Shown here one piece after another: positions 45,498 through 57,209 of a DNA stretch of 64,000 nucleotides. The DNA comes from Siderastrea siderea. Taxonomy: Eukaryota > Cnidaria > Anthozoa > Scleractinia > Rhizangiidae. The stretch covers positions 37,968,001-38,032,000 of the forward strand of contig OZ034969.1 in assembly GCA_964030785.1 (NCBI GenBank). Direction: 5' to 3'. A model generated the notes under the pieces. It did not search any database, was not told the origin of the DNA, and was given only the letters and a program-made list of their open reading frames with translations. The translations under genes and the position numbers were made by a program. Every line of letters begins with the position of its first letter. Positions within the stretch are counted from its first letter, which is position 1.

Positions 45498-45780
45498 GTT
45501 AAATAACACCGAGAGTGGTATAAATTTACACGATATTCGCGTTACCACGACACTGACAGAGTGTAATTACAACATTACACCAATTTTGCGTTAGATAACA
45601 CCAAAATGGTGTAATCGAATCAGGATGCAGCACCTTCTTGGTGTTTTTTTACACTAAAGCTGTGTAGCAAAAACCTTGCAAGGTTTTTTCAGGATTTAAC
45701 ACCGCTGGTATGTAATTTAACACTGCATCGTGTAAGTCAAGCACGAACAAGGTGTAAAGTAACACCAAATGTCAATTACG
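45494..45780 (+). repeat. GTGTAA/TTACAC word array at the intron start
   Basis: From the first intron bases onward, short inverted words GGTGTAA, TTACACC, GTGTTA and TAACACC recur at irregular spacing. The same words fill the last 480 bases of this intron (51000-51480). Confidence 0.75.
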
Positions 45781-47009
45781 TTTTCTTGTCGGGCATCGAT
45801 CAGGCAACTTTCTAAAACGACTAGATCACCTCCACATATGACGTCTGGGCTGCAAAATCAGCTTATAATCAAATAGAAGATATTGTACAATGTAGCTGAC
45901 AAGATAGGTTTGCTATTTAGACTGGTGGATAGCTCCATATAGTTACCTTTTTATAAGATCTGAAAACAAATCCGCCATTTAATACAATATAATACTGGGG
46001 ACATTCTGATTATTTGTTTTCGTGAGCAGCTAATGCGCAAAAGGTTTACCATAAGCCTGGAAGATAATAAGGGTTGCAGCGAATATAGCAAATTTCCCTG
46101 GTGAACCCCGGTGAGACAAGCAGAATGCAAGTTGCACTAGCAGTGGCGGACATTGGATTACGCCACATTTTAGGGGAGTGTCATATGTATAATTTCTCTT
46201 TTCAGCAGCGATTGAAATAAATATTAATGGTCAGTGCAGATGAGAGTGTTTTTTTTTTTTTAACTTTTTTCACGAGCGGATTGTCTACTACTGCCCGACA
46301 GTTATTGCGGTCAGCGGTGCCTCGCTGCTCTTGATGTGCTGTGCGCACGCTAACACAGATCTGACGAGAGGAGCACATGCTTCAAGCGATTTTCGATGCT
46401 TTTCGTGTGCCTGTCGTTTATTCCTAGTACATTCTGGTTTCTGGCATTGCCTGATGTCCTGCTACTGCAATACCGTCAATAAGACACGCGGTAAGTGACT
46501 TTATTTGGTAATTTTAAGTCAAAACGAGTGAATACATACTTTATAGAACTAGCTCTGACAGCAGACAACAATCATGAATGTCATTAAGACATGCTTTGTT
46601 CAAATTGTAGCTCAACTCTTAACCCCATAATTATCACGCCAAAATCTCCAAATGCCCATTTTCAAAATGCTTTTCTTGTGAGTAAAATGAAACAGTTCGA
46701 TGAATGGTTTTTCGGGTGTTCGAAACGAGCGCCATTTGCAGTCGGTTGTAAGACTTAAATTTGATTGTTTATGAACGGCAGTTTTGCTGTATTTGAATAA
46801 TGTGGTCCAAAATATCGCCAAACACAGTTAATGACCTTTACTAATGTGTGAAAAGTAGCCTAGTACGAAATAAAGAATACAGATGGCCCAAACGTGTCAG
46901 GTTTAAGATAACAATTTGAATAATTTTATGGAAATTTGGCGGTACGAAAATTTATGCAGTTTTACCATTTTGGCGCCAAAAGTCGTTGAAGACAATGTCG
47001 CTTCTACCC
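45781..47009 (+). other. Intron interior; possible 5' exon of a nested transcript
   Basis: ATGTCCTGCTACTGCAATAC at about 46454 opens a short frame (MSCYCNTVNKTR) that runs into a perfect donor CACGCG|GTAAGT at 46491. With the terminal-exon-like site at 50450 this might mark a small gene nested in the intron. No middle exons were identified, so it is only a hint. Confidence 0.25.
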
Positions 47010-47475
47010 GCTCATTACTTGGACTGTGCTCCTTCAAAGATGGTGATTATTCATCAGAGTTTGCCAGAGCAGAACAGAAAAAATGAGAATAGGAAAATCA
47101 ACTGACAAATCTTTTACTTTCTCTTTTCATTTTGAATTCAATGTCACCCTCTCTCTGAAGGATACAGTGTGCCTTGCATAGTTGTGTAAAGTGGTTTTCC
47201 GCTTTTAACCAGCTCCAATGTTGAGTGGCTGTTGCCCGCTCATTACTTGGACTGTGCTCCTTCAAAGATGGTGATTTTTTGTTATGAGAATTTGTTAAAG
47301 CAACACAGAGATATTCAGAATAGAAAGGTTAACTGACACATCTTTTACTTTCACTTTTAAATTTTGAATTCAATGTCGCCCTCTCGTTGAAGGACACAGT
47401 GTGCCTTGTGTAGTTGTTGAAGTGGTTTTCCGCTTTTAACCAGCTCCAATGTTGAGTGGCTTCTGTCCGCTCATT

Positions 47476-48508
47476 CAGGGATCATGCTACTCCTTGAAGT
47501 CCTTGAAAAGCCCTGGAATTTAATTTTAGATTTCAAGGGTGCTTGAAAAGCACAGATTATATAAACATTGAACACAGATTTTAAAATCGGAGACAGAATT
47601 TTCGAAAATATGCGTCTCAGCCTGTGCTGTTACATGCTGGGTGGAATTCTGTGTTGTGTGCATTGCATTCTGGGATCAGTTTCTTAACTATGTGATCAGG
47701 TGGAAGCCATCTTGTACATCTTGTATGCATAGTTAGGGTGAACGGACGAAAACTCATCTAAACATGAATCAAAATGCCTGGCGGAGGTGAATGTGTTTTC
47801 AATTCTGATTTAGCTTGTAGACGTTGTGTAACAAGATTGGTTACAAGGTGTCAAAGATGATAAACGTGCTGCCTATTGTAGGCTGTGCTGCCGAAAGTTT
47901 AGATAAGCGAGTATAGGCCAAGCAGCTTTAAGGTTTCATATGGAAGGAGCAAAACACCAAACATGCGTTATGGATTCTGCAAATCCAGTTCCTATTGCAG
48001 ATGATTTTCGTGATCAGATAGGGACACTAAAATCATGTTTTACTGCCATTCTGTGTGTTCAGGAGTTTTAAAGTTTTCGGGCCAGAATTATGACAATTTT
48101 ATCCTTTCCAAAAGCCTGTTGTACCTCAGTGTTGTTGTCAGCATGTGTCTGCCATCAACTTCAGTCAAAAAAACAAACATTGCTTTCAGACTATATTGTT
48201 GTTAAGATTATTGTTGAGATTATTGTTTGGTATAGTGTTGCTTTATTGGATTATGTGTTTGGTTTTTCTTCACCACATACAAGGCTTTTGGTCCCGTAAG
48301 AACTATGAACTTGTTATGCATCCCTGTTTATGAATTATTACAGACTTGATATTGATGTTGCATTTGTTTTAAAGTTGCTGTTGACCAATGAAAACATATC
48401 AAAAGATTATGCAAGACGAAGTAAACTTGCCATGAACACTCCTTGAAAACTCAGTTTTTGGTGCTTGAATACCCCTTGAATTTTATACCCACAAACCAGC
48501 ACGAACTC
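47476..48508 (+). mobile_element. hAT-like insertion with a zinc-finger fragment
   Basis: The insertion begins CAGGGATCATGCT and ends with a diverged inverse of it. Shared flanking sequence CTCATT to NGCTCATT (6-8 bp, ambiguous because the site lies in a repeat) suggests a target duplication. The interior encodes a zinc-finger piece on the plus strand. hAT is favoured by the CAGRG start and the finger, but is not proven. Confidence 0.6.
47829..48070 (+). pseudogene. C2H2/BED-like zinc-finger remnant
   Basis: The frame reads QDWLQGVKDDKRAAYCRLCC-RKFR, then a TAA, then ASIGQAALRFHMEGAKHQTC. C-x-x-C, the G-x-x-A-L-x-x-H core and H-x-x-x-A-K-H define a zinc finger of the kind found at the N-terminus of hAT-type transposases and related genes. 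The stop and lack of the rest make it dead. Confidence 0.65.
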
Positions 48509-48949
48509 TGCTCATTACTTGGACTGTGCTCCTTCAAAGATGGTGATTATTTATCAGAATTTGTCAGAGCGGAACAAAAATAATGAAAATAGAAAAATCA
48601 GTCGACAAATATTTTACTTTCTCTTTTCATTTTGAATTTAATGTCTGAAGGACACAGTGTGTCTTGCACAGTTGTGTAAAGTGGTTTTCCACTTTTAACT
48701 ACCTCCAATGTTGAGTGACTACTACCTGCTCATTACTTGGACTGTGCTTCTTCAAAGATAGTGATTATTTATCAGAATTTGCTAAAACAGGACAGGCAAA
48801 ATTAGCTCACAAATCTTGCAAGGAGGGAAAAGACAGTACAATAGCATTGCCATTTTTTTTTTCATCAAAGTAGCAGAGGGGCAGATTGTACTGTAGTAGA
48901 GTCCTGGCCCTCATTGCCTACATGTACAGTTGTAAACAGGAACAGACTG

Positions 48950-50230
48950 AGTGATACATCCAACTTACTGAATAATATACACAAGTGACCAAACACATCT
49001 AACAAAGCATTGGTCCCTCTGTTGATTTCGTTCTTTTGTTTCATGAAACAAAGGATTTAATTGGTTTCTTTTGTTTAGGTTTTTAACAAAAGAAAATAGA
49101 AGATGGGGCCTCATTTTTTGGCCTTTTCTGGAAAACTAAGTGTAAACTGGCAGGAAAAAAACAGGGTATGTTCTCTGAATTCATTGAAGCCCACATGCAA
49201 AAATTCAGGCACTTTCAAGCTAAAAAAATTGACCAAAAAAATCTCTTGGGGACTTTCCACTAGCCTCTTCAAAAAATCTCTTGGGGACTTTCCACTAGCC
49301 TCTTCAAATGTTGTTTACATAAAGAGTGGTCCAAAACTGACTGAGTGATACACACAACTGTCCAGCATACTACTCAGTAAGCCATGTTGTCAGTCACTGA
49401 ATTGAATATACGTTTCACTCAGCTGTTTATACCAACTGGTCAATTGTATAGACTTCTCGGTCGGTTTTGTGTACCCCTGTGCCAGTTGTCTTTTTCACTA
49501 CAGCTGTCAAGTCAGTTGTATCACTAGGCGAGTTGTGTGGAGTTATCCACACATTTCAACTGACAACTGACCTGAATGATACAACTGCCCCAGTGGTGTA
49601 CACAACTGACTGAGTGGTAGCCGCAACTGATCAAGTAACTGGGTGGTACTCACAAGTTAGCAAGTGGTGCACACAACTCACAGGGTGATAAATGACTGAG
49701 TGAAACACAGTTGTAAAAGTTATGTGTTCTTAGTGGTGCACATAACTGACTTAGTAGACAAGACAGGTACATGTAGTCACAACTGACTGAGTGTCAAACT
49801 GGTGGTCCACCCTGCTCTTCCAAGTGGTGTAAAGACTGTATGTAATATTACCCAACTTACTGAGTGATCCACATAACTGATCTAGTGGTATAAACAACTG
49901 AGTGAACTGATCGAGTGGTTTGCTCAATTGACCGAGTGGTATACAATACTGACCAAGTATTAAACACTTAACCCTTTAAGCCCTGATATAGAAATGCATA
50001 TTCTCCGTACTGTTCACCATACATTTCTTATGGAACTAGTAAGGAGAATTTGTCATAATATCAATACATCTCATCCTTGGTGATTGTTTTCTTCATTCTC
50101 ACAACTTGGATGTTTGAACAAGCAGTGATCATGTAAGGAGAAATTTCATTTCTGTCACTGTTAGGGCTTAAAGGGTTAACAGACTGAGCAATACAGTACA
50201 TGTATGTACAACTGTCTGACAGAGTATTCC
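48950..50230 (+). repeat. Degenerate ACTGAGTGGT minisatellite
   Basis: Imperfect units of about 20-30 bases built on CAACTGACTGAGTGGTACAC recur across the stretch, with a non-repeat island at about 49980-50180. Near 49205-49310 a separate 45-base unit (CTCTTGGGGACTTTCCACTA) is duplicated side by side. Confidence 0.7.
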
Positions 50231-50449
50231 ATCTAACTGAACAATAAGTGTTACTGAGGGCTGTTTTCTTTTAGAGCTGTAGTGGTATTTTTTTAAATTT
50301 TGTATATAGCTGACCAAAATAAGTTTGTTTCCAGATCTTGGTGCAAAAAGAAATAAACTTGAATAAGTGACATTCAGTATTGCCTAATCATGGTGTGTAC
50401 AAGTGGGTAATTAATATAGCATTACTAATTTTTATCTTTTTTTTTTCAG

Positions 50450-50919
50450 TGGATTGATGAATCAGATGGAGGTGGTTTCTGAACTGGGTGTGGTTTATCA
50501 TCAAAATCCCTCACTCAATCTGCATTTATTGACTTCATTTTTCTATAACAACTATAAAAGTACTCTAAATCAAAATGCCTTTTGAAAGGCCTTTTATTTT
50601 TGTATGAGTTTGGTTTTCATTATTTTGGCACATCAACTTAGGTGTTAACAAAAATGAAGTATACAGAAGTTAATGCACTGTTTGGACTGGAATCTTTGTA
50701 GCTTTCTTATATTTTTATAACTATCTTACTCAGTGTCACCACTTTATTGAATTCTAAGGCATTAGTAGCATCTTTGTAATTTATAGTGAGTTTCCACGGT
50801 TGCACTGAAAGGTTTATTTTTCTACATGTAGACTTATTGTTTTTGGCAAAAAATCGTATTTTTGGACGCATTTTATTTTAAGGTATAGTATACCAAATAA
50901 ATATTCACTGTGAAATAAA
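50450..50919 (+). other. Terminal-exon-like site with two polyadenylation signals
   Basis: A strong T-rich acceptor ends TTTTTTCAG at 50449. It is followed by a short frame WIDESDGGGF and a stop (50480-50482), then about 430 bases of AT-rich sequence with AATAAA at 50896 and 50914. This looks like the last exon and 3' UTR of an unidentified transcript within the intron, or a captured copy of one. Confidence 0.35.
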
Positions 50920-50989
50920 TTTGGAAACTAGTGATGTCTGTCTCCTTCAGCAGCAATGATTACAATGTTTAAGTAGCCCACATCCATCT

Positions 50990-51490
50990 TTTATTTTAGT
51001 GTTGAAGTACACTAGAACAGTGTTAAGATAACACGTGGAGGGTGTTATCAACATAGTTGGAAGTGTTATTTTACACAGTTTTAGTGTAAAATTATCTCTG
51101 GTGTAAATTAACCTTGTTTCGGTGTGCACACAGCTGCAAGTTGTTTTACACCATTTGGGTGTCACAAGTACACAAGATTAGTGTAAAATTACCTCTGGTG
51201 TAAATTAACCTTGTTTTGGTGTGCACACAGCTGCAAGTTGTTTTACACCATTTGGGTGTCACAAGTACACTTTTTTGGTGTAAACTTACCCGAATTCCGC
51301 GTCTACATAACACTGTGTTGGTGTTTTTTTACCCAATCCAAATCAGAATTGTTAGTGGTTTACACTATTGTGGTGTAAATGTACACCATGTTGGCGTTAC
51401 TTTTACACTTAATTGGTGTTCACACAGCTGCAAAAATTTACACTTTTTTGGTGTTACCATAACACTCTCACTTTTTCTGTGTTTGAAAAA
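50990..51490 (+). repeat. GTGTAA/TTACAC word array at the intron end
   Basis: The array mirrors 45494-45780. Two near-identical ~65-base units (GTGTAAAATTACCTCTGGTG ... TTTGGGTGTCACAAGTACAC) stand in tandem at about 51080-51270. It runs up to the TTTGAAAAAAG acceptor of the next exon. It is in part open in the exon's frame, but that is not gene-like. Confidence 0.75.
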
Positions 51491-51492
51491 AG

Positions 51493-52490
51493 ACATAGGG
51501 GAGATTTATTCACTACGTGTTTGGCATGACAACTCAGGCGATGCCCCTTCATGGTATTTGGAGGACGTAACCATTACAAATCCTAACTCTGGTAGCTGTT
51601 GGAAATTCGTGTTCGAGACATGGCTTAGTCTAGAGGATGAATCATACTCCAGTGAGGTGCTTCAAAACCCTGTCTGCTCCGGTCCAAAGATAACAACGAC
51701 AGCTTTAAGGGAAGTGTTTTCCAATGGCCATCTCTGGTTGTCAATCATTACCAAAACCCCAGAAGACCCTTTTACCAGAGTACAAAGGATTTCATCATGC
51801 ATTTGTCTGTTGTTCTGTACAATGGCTGCTAATGCTGCATTCTATTACTTGGGAACGCAATCACACTAAACCGTCAACCTAGGACCACTTAAGTTTTCTG
51901 CCAGACAAGCGATCGTCAGCATACAGAGCAGCATTCTTATCTTGCCCCTGCACCTCGTCATTCTGTTGTTGAAGAAAAGCTCGGCACGTTTAGAAAGCGA
52001 CCACTCTCGCCCATATCTTTGTTTGTTCTACATGACAAGTATTCTGTGTGCGTTGATGGCTGTTGCTTCAGCTGCCGTGACCATTGCCTACAGTCTTGTG
52101 TGGGGAAGCGAGAAAAGCCAAGAGTGGATTTCTTCAGTCACCACCTCTTTTCTTCAAGACGTTCTAATCGTGCAACCATGCAAATGTCTTCTTCTTGCCT
52201 CTCTTGCGGTGATGTTTTCAAAATCCAAAGTAAAGGAGGCTTTTGCTTATCAACAAAGGGAAGGTGGGATGCCACAGAAGAAAACTCCGGCTATTTCAAT
52301 GACGTCCAAGAAGTTATCAAAGCTAAGAATGGAAAGTGTCGCCAAAGCCAAACGACGTTTGTCCATTCGTCAAGCATGCTTCTATTCAGCATTTCTTGTG
52401 GTTCTTGGAGTGCTTTCGTATGGAAATAGAGACTCGGGACGATACTTTTTATTCAAATCACTCGACGATCATATTGGGAATTTTGAGAAG
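51493..52490 (+). pseudogene. Polycystin-1-like gene, PLAT end and membrane region, in-frame TAA
   Basis: Reads IGEIYSLRVWHDNSGDAPSW (PLAT end), then GHLWLSIITKTPEDPFTRVQ and FCTMAANAAFYYLGTQSH, a typical polycystin-1 cytosolic and helix segment. TAA at 51867-51869 interrupts it. The same frame continues TVNLGPLKFSARQAIVSIQS, two more helices, a basic loop (AKAKRRLSIRQACFYSAFLV) and HIGNFEK to the donor GAGAAG|GTAATT. Family members carry GTQS-x-x-(x)-I/L-GPLxFS here, so the stop replaces one residue. Phase 1 in, phase 0 out. Confidence 0.88.
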
Positions 52491-55141
52491 GTAATTGAAC
52501 TTTGTGCATTTAAGAATTTCACCATTGCCTGTGAAAATTTAATTCACAAAAACACTGTACAATCAGAACAATGACTCCAACATTGTTTACCTGAGCCAGT
52601 AGGCAACATAATTTTAAATTTCTCAAATCTGGACATAATGATAGAGACGATCGGTTGGGATTCATCATTCGAACACACCTAGGTCATTGTATCTGTTAAA
52701 ATCTATTCTCTGTAAGTTAAGGGACCAATTTGGAACATTGGTAACCTGACAATGTCCGTTTTAAACATTTTAGTTCTCTCCAAAATCAGGAAGATTTAAG
52801 ACAGGATGAATTGCTTGGTTGTGTGCGATTCAGACTAGGCAGAAAAATACAGTTATTGTTAAGGTCGGCAGGCACGGAGTGTGCATTTCAGGAAAAGGGC
52901 CCGTGTAACAGCCATGTTCTTGGGACCAAATTGTTTGAAGGAACGTTTGAACCGGCAAAAGTCTTGGAGAGCTAGTCGTTCATAGCTTCACGTTCTCGTA
53001 GTGATTTTTTTTAGAAGTGAATTATTTCATCCACACAGGACTCCATTTCGTGGAGTTTAGGTGGAAATAAGATGCAGAATTATGTTGTTGCCATAATGAT
53101 TCTACATCCGAAAAACTCAATTTACTGAGGTTGGAGTTCTTTGTGATTGACAGCTTATTTCCCGTTCTGCATTTACATCACTCAGCTAGGCAAAAGCGTT
53201 TATAGCTAGACATTTTGAAACTGGAACCAAATCTTCCAGAGATTGATTTAAAGTGTCTCCTCAAGACCCTCAAAGTGCATTTTTACCTCGTGATTCCAGT
53301 AGCAACCAAGAGATTATGCGACAACATAAAGGGGTATTGGGCTCCAGGGCCCCAAGACGAAAAATTCGGGGCTCTAGAGCTCCATCTCTCCACTCCAGGG
53401 TTCTGTTTGACCAGAATGAGCATTTCAGTCCGGACTCTAAGTAGCGAAATCCATTAGGCTCCAGGCTTCGCGACAAAAACAGGCCCCCAAAGACCCCCTT
53501 TAGGACCTTGATTATGGGAGAGAAACTTATTGGTAAAATACAAAACTTTCCTCGCAGAAATTACAAAATCTAACAAACAAACGAGCAAAAAAGCATCAAC
53601 AACCACGAGATATCCCGGTCCGTGGGACGGTTATTTAGTCATAACTGGTTATCAAAGGACATGTCCAAACAACGTCCAGGGAAAACAGTACAGAGTACTA
53701 GTACTAAATGCAAAAGTACAAAGGGGCCTGGATGGTAGTGCAGTGCTAAAGGTACATGTTTAGACCGGTTTTTGTCAGATTCTTCCTCTTGGCTTGTGAA
53801 AGAGTTCTGATTTTCTTCACCTGTAGGAAATACAAACGCAAGCGCAAACTGAACTAATGGCCATCTTGGAAAGGTGCTCCAAATGTGCATGCACATCTGG
53901 AAACCTCTTTGCTTGCATTGGCAACGTAACGAAATTGGTTTCTTTCGTGCATGTACATCTGCATTATATATGGAAACTCTAAATTCGAAGAAATTCAAAA
54001 ATTCAAAATTCCAACTCTCTGAACCCAGCCTGCATAAAAAAGGTGACACATTACAGGGACATTTAATCGCAGACCCATAACCATCTGCAAAAACAAATTA
54101 TTTCATGCACTTGCAAAATATCGTGAGGAGTTTTCGCATTCAATTACTTCATGGAACACCATCGAACATTTACGTTAACATGTTTATGCAAAAACAAACG
54201 ACTCTCGATTACCCACAACTGAAAGACAAGAAAGTAGAGATATTTAATTACAAAAGAAAAAATATAAATAGAGATTGTCATCGCTTTGACAATATGAATA
54301 TATCTACTAGTTTGAACCTGTAAATGTACTTGACTGAAGGTATTCAAAAAGTCGGACGCAAGGATGACTACAAAACTGAGCATATTAGAGACATTTCATA
54401 TCCTAGTTAAAACCAGATTGTAACACTAGTACAAATAAACGCATAGGACATCTACCAAATAAAAATTAGCTGCTAAAAAATCAGACCGTTTACAAGGCTG
54501 TAGTAACTGTTTCATAAATCCCACATGGTCGTTCATGAGTGCTTATCAGGCTTGATCTTGATCAGCTAAATTAGGTAAATTACCTCTCGTATGAATTAAA
54601 TTTCCTATTCAAGGTTGTTTTCACTCTGTTAAGTGCTGCGACGTTCCAAAATTGACAATTTAACAGAAGAAATATTTTTCTATTTACATGTGATGAATAT
54701 GACGAGACTGTAGCCAAGTTGGTGATGTAAGTCGTGTTGGTTATTATACCCTTTTACTACATACCAAATGAGTGGATATTGTTTTCCATGCGCTCTGATT
54801 GGCTACTCAAACTGGAGATAGTATCTGCCATTCACCTCCCGGTATTTCTCTGGATTTAGTGCGCAAATTTTCCCTCATTTCTCAGAAACCAAGGAACAAT
54901 TTGCTGCCGGCCACCACTGGTTTGGCATGTACTAAAACAATTATTCACCTCAGTGTTGGATATTTACCTCATCTCTTCTGGGCTCGGCAAATATCCACCG
55001 CTATTCACCTCCGCTTCAGTGAATAATTGGTAATTATCCAATAGTCCATCATGGAATAGTTGTTAAATATCGATGATAGTGACGCATTTCACAAGACATA
55101 CACATGCTTCCATTACATAACAAATGTCAATTCTCTTCCAG
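52491..55141. other. Intron, nothing clearly recognised
   Basis: At 53220-53480 GGGCTCCAGGGCCCC/GGGCTCTAGAGCTCC words suggest a small repeat. Several short frames at 53530-54380 show no domain features and lie on both strands of the same DNA. Confidence 0.45.
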
Positions 55142-55307
55142 GTAACAGATACAAATATGTTCTGGAGTTGGACGAATGAGTCCCTAGTTCCCTATCTCTA
55201 TTCCAGTCACCACCAATCTACTTATCAGGAGACTTCACTGGTGAGCGGCGAGCTCACGTCGACTATGATTGGAATGTTACGATTACGCCAACTAAGAACA
55301 AGAGAGG
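55142..55307 (+). CDS. Polycystin-1-like gene, start of the polycystin (TOP) loop
   Basis: Acceptor TCTCTTCCAG, donor AGAGAGG|GTCAGT, phase 0 in, phase 1 out. It encodes 55 residues: VTDTNMFWSWTNESLVPYLY, then SSHHQSTYQETSLVSGELTS and IGMLRLRQLRTRE. F-W-x-W-T...L-V-P-x-L-Y and G-x-x-R-L-R-Q-L-R are signatures of the extracellular polycystin domain. Confidence 0.85.
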
Positions 55308-55818
55308 GTCAGTAAAATCAGGCTACTGAATTTCAAGATCTGAGCTATTGATAACTATATTTAAAGTGAAGGTTTCACGTTATATAGTTTTGCATAACAG
55401 GTTGAAGTTTAATTTATTATGACATATAATTATTAATATATTTTTACTTTGCATAACAATCTGTCGACAACGGTTCCAGTTTTGCAAGAAATCCAAGAAA
55501 AATCCTTGTCAAAAAGCTAAATTGCCCCTGGAACACCATCCTGTGACTGTGTCAAACAGGGTCACATAATGAGGCACTCTTTCTTAAACAGGGACAGCAT
55601 TTACGGGGTGCAGTGCCACTTCCTAACCCAAGCTTCCATGAACCACCCTCTGCTCTTCCGCCCTTTCTTTCCCTTCCCACCTATTTGTTTCCAAATTTAT
55701 TAATGTTCCAAAATTTGTACATTCTTTCCTTTTTGTTTGTTAGTCCAATGCCCAGTACTCAACAGCTGGTGACAACGTTCATGTTATGATATATATTCTA
55801 CTGAGAAGGAGTCCAGAG

Positions 55819-57152
55819 CGCCTTTTCAACATAAAGAAGCAAACTCCTTAGTGCAGTTCAAGCAATGCCCTCTTCCTTGGGTGTACCGAACAGAAGAAGA
55901 ACTCAGCTCCTCAGCAAAATGGGGTGATCATGCCTGGTATGGCGGTGGGGGATACTCCGCTGAGTTAGGTTATGAAGAAAAAACTGCCCATTCAATAGTA
56001 GACCTTTTAAAATTCGAAAACTGGGTAGATCGTCCAACAAGGGCTGTCATAGTTGAATTTACTCTTTACAACCCAACAATCAACACACTGTCAGTTTGTT
56101 CGTTCTTCTTTGAACTCCTCCAAACAGGGCAGGCCACTACACTTAAACATATCGACACCATCTCGTTGTACAACACAGAATCAGTCCTTCAAGTGTTTCA
56201 AGGCCTTTGCTTGGTCATCTTCATCGCCATGGTTTTCTATAAAATTGTTGAGGTTGTAACAACGCTGATTCGTCAAGGATGGCGTTGCTTGTGCTCTGTT
56301 TGGTACTGGTTGGACCTTGCACACTTAACTTCATCCGTCTTACTTCTTGTGTTCAGCTTTTTCAAGTCTTATCACACCACTAAGAGCGCACAAAACTTAC
56401 AGCGCAACATTTTTCCTGTAGTCAATTTTCAGACGGCGGTTTTATGGGCAGACCTCGAAAACTGTATGCTAGCCATTCTCACTTTTCTTACAACAGTAAA
56501 GTTACTACAGCTGACCTACTTTAACATGTACACACGCGTCTTTTCTCACGCATTGCGTATTTGGATGCGGGACTTGTTTTCTTTCATGGTTGTTCTTTCA
56601 GTTCTGTTCTTTGCATTCCTGCTGACAGGGATTTTGGTATTTGGATCGCGTGTTGGTCGTTATTCAAGTTTTTGGCCAGCATTTTCTTTTCAGCTGGAAA
56701 TTGTTCTCGGAAAAGTGAAAGCCCGACCCATTAAAGAACTTACAGAGGCAAACTCGATCATTGGCCATCCATTTGTCTCTCTACTCCTCATGGGTATCAC
56801 CATCATAATGATGAATTTCTTCATATCTACATTGAATGATGCCGTAAATGACGCTAAGACAATGGTGGTGAAGAAAGAACGTAAACTAGAAACAAGGGAG
56901 AACCAAGGTGATACCCAAATTTCGAATCGTGATCCAAAGGGAAAGCACTCAAAAAAAGAGAAACAGGACAGCTTCATGGTTGAAAGGTCCAAGCTGTTTT
57001 TCGACCAAATCAGCAACCAGTTAAAGACCATAGACGTGATTCAGCATATGCCCCAAATATACATATTGAACAAAAAGCTCACTGAGGTTCTCAAACGAAT
57101 CGATGACGCTTATAAGAATGATGGAAACCGTGACACATTCACAGGTCAGTGA
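55819..57152 (+). CDS. Polycystin-1-like gene, last exon: TOP domain and PKD channel
   Basis: This long exon is open for about 444 codons to TGA at 57150. It contains WGDHAWYGGGGYSAELGYEE and NWVDRPTRAVIVEFTLYNP (end of the polycystin loop), several hydrophobic helices, and a pore/S6-like stretch ending GITIIMMNFFISTLNDAVND. A basic, Lys-rich, probably helical tail follows (VKKERKLETRENQG onward). The start at 55819 is the only AG nearby giving the needed phase; its pyrimidine tract is poor, so the first about 10 codons are uncertain. Confidence 0.9.
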
Positions 57153-57203
57153 AGGATGCAGGAGTGTTGCAATGAGTTAACAAGACAACTTTAATTTATT
57201 TGT

Positions 57204-57209
57204 AATAAA
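57204..57209 (+). promoter_or_regulatory. Polyadenylation signal AATAAA
   Basis: A canonical AATAAA lies 52 bases after the polycystin stop codon, suiting a very short 3' UTR. Confidence 0.6.

Larger units (their letters stand above)
47010..48800 (+). repeat. Four ~220-230-bp tandem units, interrupted by an insertion
   Basis: Units start GCTCATTACTTGGACTGTGC at 47010, 47238, 47469 and 48728 (a fragment also follows 48510), spaced 218-231 bases. Each carries CTTCAAAGATGGTGATTATT and GTGGTTTTCCGCTTTTAACC. The third unit is split by a ~1.03-kb insertion. Confidence 0.85.

Noticed and set aside
51216..51480. Open frame upstream of the PLAT exon reading through the GTGTAA array
   Set aside because: The sequence is repeat words and continues openly into the exon by chance; the acceptor at 51491-51492 and loss of PLAT similarity mark the border.
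52019..52429. 136-codon frame overlapping the polycystin membrane exon
   Set aside because: Shadow frame; hydrophobic helices and family motifs are in the frame used for the gene.
53215..54383. Several 60-136-codon frames on both strands
   Set aside because: No domain signature, no splice context, and mutually overlapping on opposite strands.
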